Source: Nitrososphaerales archaeon TH526 (lineage in GTDB: Archaea > Thermoproteota > Nitrososphaeria > Nitrososphaerales > Nitrososphaeraceae). From it: DNA of 7,608 nucleotides. The position numbers were made by a program, and so were the translations under genes. The stretch lies in contig JAATVR010000101.1 of assembly GCA_014523665.1 (NCBI GenBank), positions 1-7,608 on the forward strand, in the 5' to 3' direction. Shown piece after piece: positions 5,599 to 7,608 of the stretch. The notes below the pieces were generated by a model. That model was not told the origin of the DNA. It saw nothing but the letters and a program-made list of their open reading frames with translations, and searched no databases. How positions within the stretch are numbered: the stretch's first letter is position 1; the number at the start of each line of letters is the position of its first letter.

Positions 5599-6105
5599 AT
5601 GAGAGATGACATATATAATAATGGTAATACTGGCAACTTTTTTGAGAAAAATGATGAATATGTTCAATCGGAATCAGATGGTCTTTCAGTAGCGAATGTT
5701 CTTAAAGCTATTTCAGACGACAGGTCTTGGTCTCTGTTTACCACCATTGCAAGTTCGTCAGCTAGCTCAAATGGGCAACAATCCGGAGCTGGGCGTCAGA
5801 TCCTTATAACACAGATGAAGCTAACACGCAAGCAGTATTACCAACGAATTAATCGCCTGAGGTCTTTGGGCCTCATCAACAGGAAGAACGGAAGATACAG
5901 TCTTTCCTCACTTGGAAGGATACTCTATGAAACCCAGAAAACAATAGGAATTGCAATCCAGAATCGATGGAGACTTGGAGCACTTGATTCATTGGAATCT
6001 TCGCTTAGCGCAGAAGGAATGCCTCCCGAAGATAGAATCAAATTTATCAATGTCTTACTAGGAGATAGCGATGAGATCAAGAATATACTTCTATGCAAGA
6101 AATGA
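5599..6105 (+). CDS. Winged-helix transcriptional regulator
   Basis: 168 residues from ATG 5599. An acidic, Asn-rich N-terminus (1-28) is probably disordered. Residues 31-51 (VANVLKAISDDRSWSLFTTI) form the first helices. A Ser/Gly linker (52-64) follows, then LITQMKLTRKQYYQRINRLR with recognition helix about 76-90, and the wing KNGRYSLSSLGRIL (96-109). The C-terminal 50 residues are helical. This architecture matches the abundant small winged-helix regulators of ammonia-oxidising archaea; the target is unknown and no ligand domain is present. TTG 5590 would add three residues but lies at or ahead of the predicted transcript start. The stop overlaps the start of the next gene (ATGA), so the two are coupled. 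Confidence 0.85.
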   Translation: MRDDIYNNGNTGNFFEKNDEYVQSESDGLSVANVLKAISDDRSWSLFTTIASSSASSNGQQSGAGRQILITQMKLTRKQYYQRINRLRSLGLINRKNGRYSLSSLGRILYETQKTIGIAIQNRWRLGALDSLESSLSAEGMPPEDRIKFINVLLGDSDEIKNILLCKK

Positions 6106-6141
6106 GTACCTACCGGTCATGTCAAGAAATGAGTATCTACC
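6096..6141. repeat. Tandem near-repeat, period 27
   Basis: CAAGAAATGAGTACCTACC (6096-6114) recurs at 6123-6141 with one mismatch. The unit carries the ATG of the small membrane gene, so that gene has two in-frame ATG codons (6102 and 6129) nine codons apart. Confidence 0.85.
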
Positions 6142-6248
6142 TGGAACTTATCAAGCATCTTCACCAACTTGCTAGTGGATACCTAGTTCTGTTAGTAGTC
6201 GTTATTCTGGCAATATTCGGCTTCGGATGGAATATTTTCTTTGCATGA
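6102..6248 (+). CDS. Small single-pass membrane protein, 48 aa
   Basis: ATG 6102 overlaps the TGA stop of the winged-helix gene (ATGA), and the frame ends at TGA 6246-6248. After a polar N-terminus with two Met (1 and 10), residues 27-48 are a strong membrane helix (YLVLLVVVILAIFGFGWNIF) that reaches almost to the C-terminus. There is no room for a catalytic domain. The overlap suggests it is made together with the regulator, perhaps as a membrane tether or sensor partner, but that is inference from position. ATG 6129 is an alternative start giving 39 residues. It could also be a leftover C-terminal anchor split from a larger protein. Confidence 0.6.
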   Translation: MSTYRSCQEMSIYLELIKHLHQLASGYLVLLVVVILAIFGFGWNIFFA

Positions 6249-6851
6249 ATGATTACAGGATTTGACAAACATCCAAGAGAATTAATAAGTAAGTTATGTA
6301 ATAAAGTCATAAAGTCCTATTGATAATATAGAGTTACTCCGGAGTAGCGCAGGAGTAGCTCCGGAGGATCAACAGTCAGATCCCCCCCCAACTGTTACTA
6401 GCACTTTTAGGTCAAATTCTATTGGATATCAACAATACTCGTCAGATCCCATACCGATCTATGCTCGAATAAATCTGGAAGAAATTCTAGTGATAGAGAC
6501 AGCCAATTGTCATATTCCAAAATTTAATGCAGTAATTGAGGAAGGCGTTATTTAAGCTTGATGATAGTGAGCTGATCCAATTCTGCGGGTATGCAAAAAA
6601 TTCATCAATCTTACTTGCTAGCGTGAATTCTGTATCTCCCGGATGTGATATCAACAAGACTACAAAACATGCAAAAAACGAAATTAATATGAGTAAATCC
6701 ATTCAAAATCCTACTGATAAACTGCCTACAACCAGACATAGCCGATACCTACGTTACGGTAGCTTTGGGTAAAGGGATGTTCCTTCTTATCTTCACACCA
6801 TATGTATTCTGTTGTACTATACTAGCTTTTTTTGAGACACATGTGCCTTGA
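6249..6851 (+). pseudogene. Gene broken across three reading frames, with C-terminal membrane segment
   Basis: ATG 6249 follows directly on the previous stop and gives 24 residues (MITGFDKHPRELISKLCNKV...) to TGA 6321. The next frame is open 6313-6555 with no usable start but protein-like sequence (SDPIPIYARINLEEILVIET, then CHIPKFNAVIEEG). The third frame picks up at about 6545 as ALFKLDDSELIQFCGYAKNS and runs to TAA 6772. The first frame returns as IADTYVTVALGKGMFLLIFT and FCCTILAFF, a membrane helix, to TGA 6851. Each join is smooth and each shift is in the same direction. The reconstructed protein would be near 190-200 residues: soluble front, polar Pro/Ser linker, membrane anchor. I do not recognise the family. 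It may have belonged to the winged-helix operon. Confidence 0.55.
6336..6366. repeat. Nested palindromes ACTCCGGAGT and CTCCGGAG
   Basis: ACTCCGGAGT (6336-6345) and CTCCGGAG (6359-6366) are perfect palindromes. GGAGTAGC is also repeated directly (6341-6348, 6352-6359). The block lies in the broken gene, encoding LLRSSAGVAPE, with a run of eight C (6382-6389) soon after. Confidence 0.6.
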
Positions 6852-7343
6852 ATCACCAGTATGCTCACGCACGCTCCTACATTAGCTAAATTAGCTATAA
6901 TAGATACATTGGGAATACACGCCGTCGATCACCTCCGAAATCGTTAAATGATATCATGTTTTAGTGTAAAAATCGTTTCATGCTAGGCTAGATAGTTGAA
7001 CCCCTAGCGATATTCAAACCCCTCCCAGTTCATCGTTCAGGGTTTATCACGAGGAGCGCCCTCTAATCTTACAACTGGATAATCTTGGACTTTTTGTCTT
7101 GCCACTTTTCCTTAGCAAATCTAAAATATTGGCCTACCAAATTGATGAAACAGACTCAACCCGGTTGTATCCTTAACTACGGGTCAAAATCTGGTTTGAA
7201 CCAGGGTTATGTTAAGGAACCTTGGCTCATCTGTATTGACAGCACATCATTAAAATCATTGCTCTTGCGCTACCTAGATGGATCTTCCTCTATGCTTCCA
7301 TTGATGGGTGATTGGTGGCACATATTACCATTTTATACCAATG
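6852..7343. other. Long gap upstream of the phasin-like gene
   Basis: No feature that I can support. A frame open from 7085 to 7393 (102 codons from TTG) runs into the phasin-like start, lacks a promoter or recognisable domain, and is best treated as chance or an old remnant. No tRNA-like fold was found. Confidence 0.45.
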
Positions 7344-7351
7344 TTTATATA
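7344..7351 (+). promoter_or_regulatory. TATA box of the phasin-like gene
   Basis: TTTATATA, centred 26.5 nt before the A of ATG 7374, is the textbook position for a leaderless archaeal transcript. A second AT-rich word (CTATATATA, 7362-7370) lies too close to the start to serve. Confidence 0.7.
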
Positions 7352-7373
7352 TGGATGGGTGCTATATATAGGT

Positions 7374-7608
7374 ATGTCAACCACAGAAAATAAAACATCA
7401 AAATACAATACAAACACTACGAAAGATGCAGCAGCAACAGTAGCAGCAACAGCAGCAACAGCAGCAGTCAATGTAACTCACATAGTCGATGCAGCAAACG
7501 AAAACTTCATAAAACTAGTAAATGAAGCTGGAAAGGTTCAACCACAGTATGCACAAGCGATCTCCAATCTGCAGCAAGAATACATAGAAGCGGTTAAGAA
7601 CGCCATTC
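7374..7608 (+). CDS. Phasin-like protein, N-terminal part (runs off window)
   Basis: The first 78 codons from ATG 7374 are open to the end of the window. A Thr/Asn/Lys-rich head (MSTTENKTSKYNTNTTKD) is followed by an Ala/Thr-rich stretch (AAATVAATAATAAV), then an amphipathic helix (ENFIKLVNEAGKVQPQYAQA, ISNLQQEYIEAVKNAI). The last part closely recalls phasin-family proteins of Nitrososphaera and relatives, which in other organisms coat polyhydroxyalkanoate granules and control their size. A role on such granules here is by family only. The start is fixed by a TATA box at the leaderless distance. The gene reads away from the decayed region and looks intact as far as it is seen. Confidence 0.8.
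   Translation, partial: MSTTENKTSKYNTNTTKDAAATVAATAATAAVNVTHIVDAANENFIKLVNEAGKVQPQYAQAISNLQQEYIEAVKNAI
7428..7467. repeat. GCA-rich triplet tract in the phasin-like gene
   Basis: Mostly GCA and ACA triplets encode the Ala/Thr-rich stretch. Such a tract can gain or lose whole codons without breaking the frame. Confidence 0.7.

Noticed and set aside
6371..6396. AACAGT / ACTGTT hairpin around the C8 run
   Set aside because: A 6-bp stem with a 14-base loop is weak and lies within coding-like sequence.
6487..6702. Minus-strand ORF of 71 codons
   Set aside because: Shadow of the broken plus-strand gene, whose codons read better.
6852..7084. Possible tRNA (GGTTCAA-like word on minus strand)
   Set aside because: No acceptor, anticodon or T-arm pairing could be built around it.
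7085..7393. 102-codon ORF ahead of the phasin-like gene
   Set aside because: No domain, no promoter, overlaps the phasin-like start by 20 bases in another frame; chance frame preferred.

Overview
The window looks like an AT-rich accessory stretch of a Nitrososphaeria (Thaumarchaeota) chromosome, most likely a soil ammonia-oxidising lineage such as Nitrososphaera or Nitrosocosmicus. The pointers are archaeal TATA boxes about 26 nt ahead of leaderless starts, a phasin-like gene at the right edge, a broken small secreted protein with a CPNGY...SPSGDCE pattern, a winged-helix regulator, and a decayed HTH gene with the REVRMSFG motif. The assignment rests on recalled family resemblance and was not searched.

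Layout. 1-369 (+): the end of an unknown gene, then a secreted Cys-rich gene killed by a TGA between signal peptide and mature part. 619-1734 (-): the longest intact gene, a 371-aa orphan. 2047-2299 (+): a second, frameshifted copy of the gene at the left edge. 2300-2772: mostly non-coding, with a weak minus-strand remnant, then a terminator-like hairpin and a cluster of TGTTAACA-like palindromes. 2773-3943 (-): a tight three-gene operon (HTH protein, Cys-containing protein, CxxC protein with C-terminal membrane helix). 4285-4638 (-): an HTH pseudogene with a Shine-Dalgarno site, preceded by a possible leaderless mini-ORF. 4895-5361 (+): weak, possibly decayed coding sequence. 5599-6248 (+): a winged-helix regulator overlapping by ATGA a 48-aa membrane protein. 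6249-6851 (+): a gene broken over three reading frames. 6852-7343: nothing convincing. 7374-7608 (+): the start of a phasin-like gene with a well-placed TATA box.

Two intact units are worth following: the three-gene minus-strand operon and the winged-helix/small membrane protein pair. Each couples a DNA-binding protein to a membrane-segment protein by overlapping or near-overlapping reading frames. The rest is dominated by gene decay: four well-supported pseudogenes and two weaker remnants in 7.6 kb. I see no tRNA, rRNA, CRISPR array, transposase or integrase, so the cause of the decay is not visible here.
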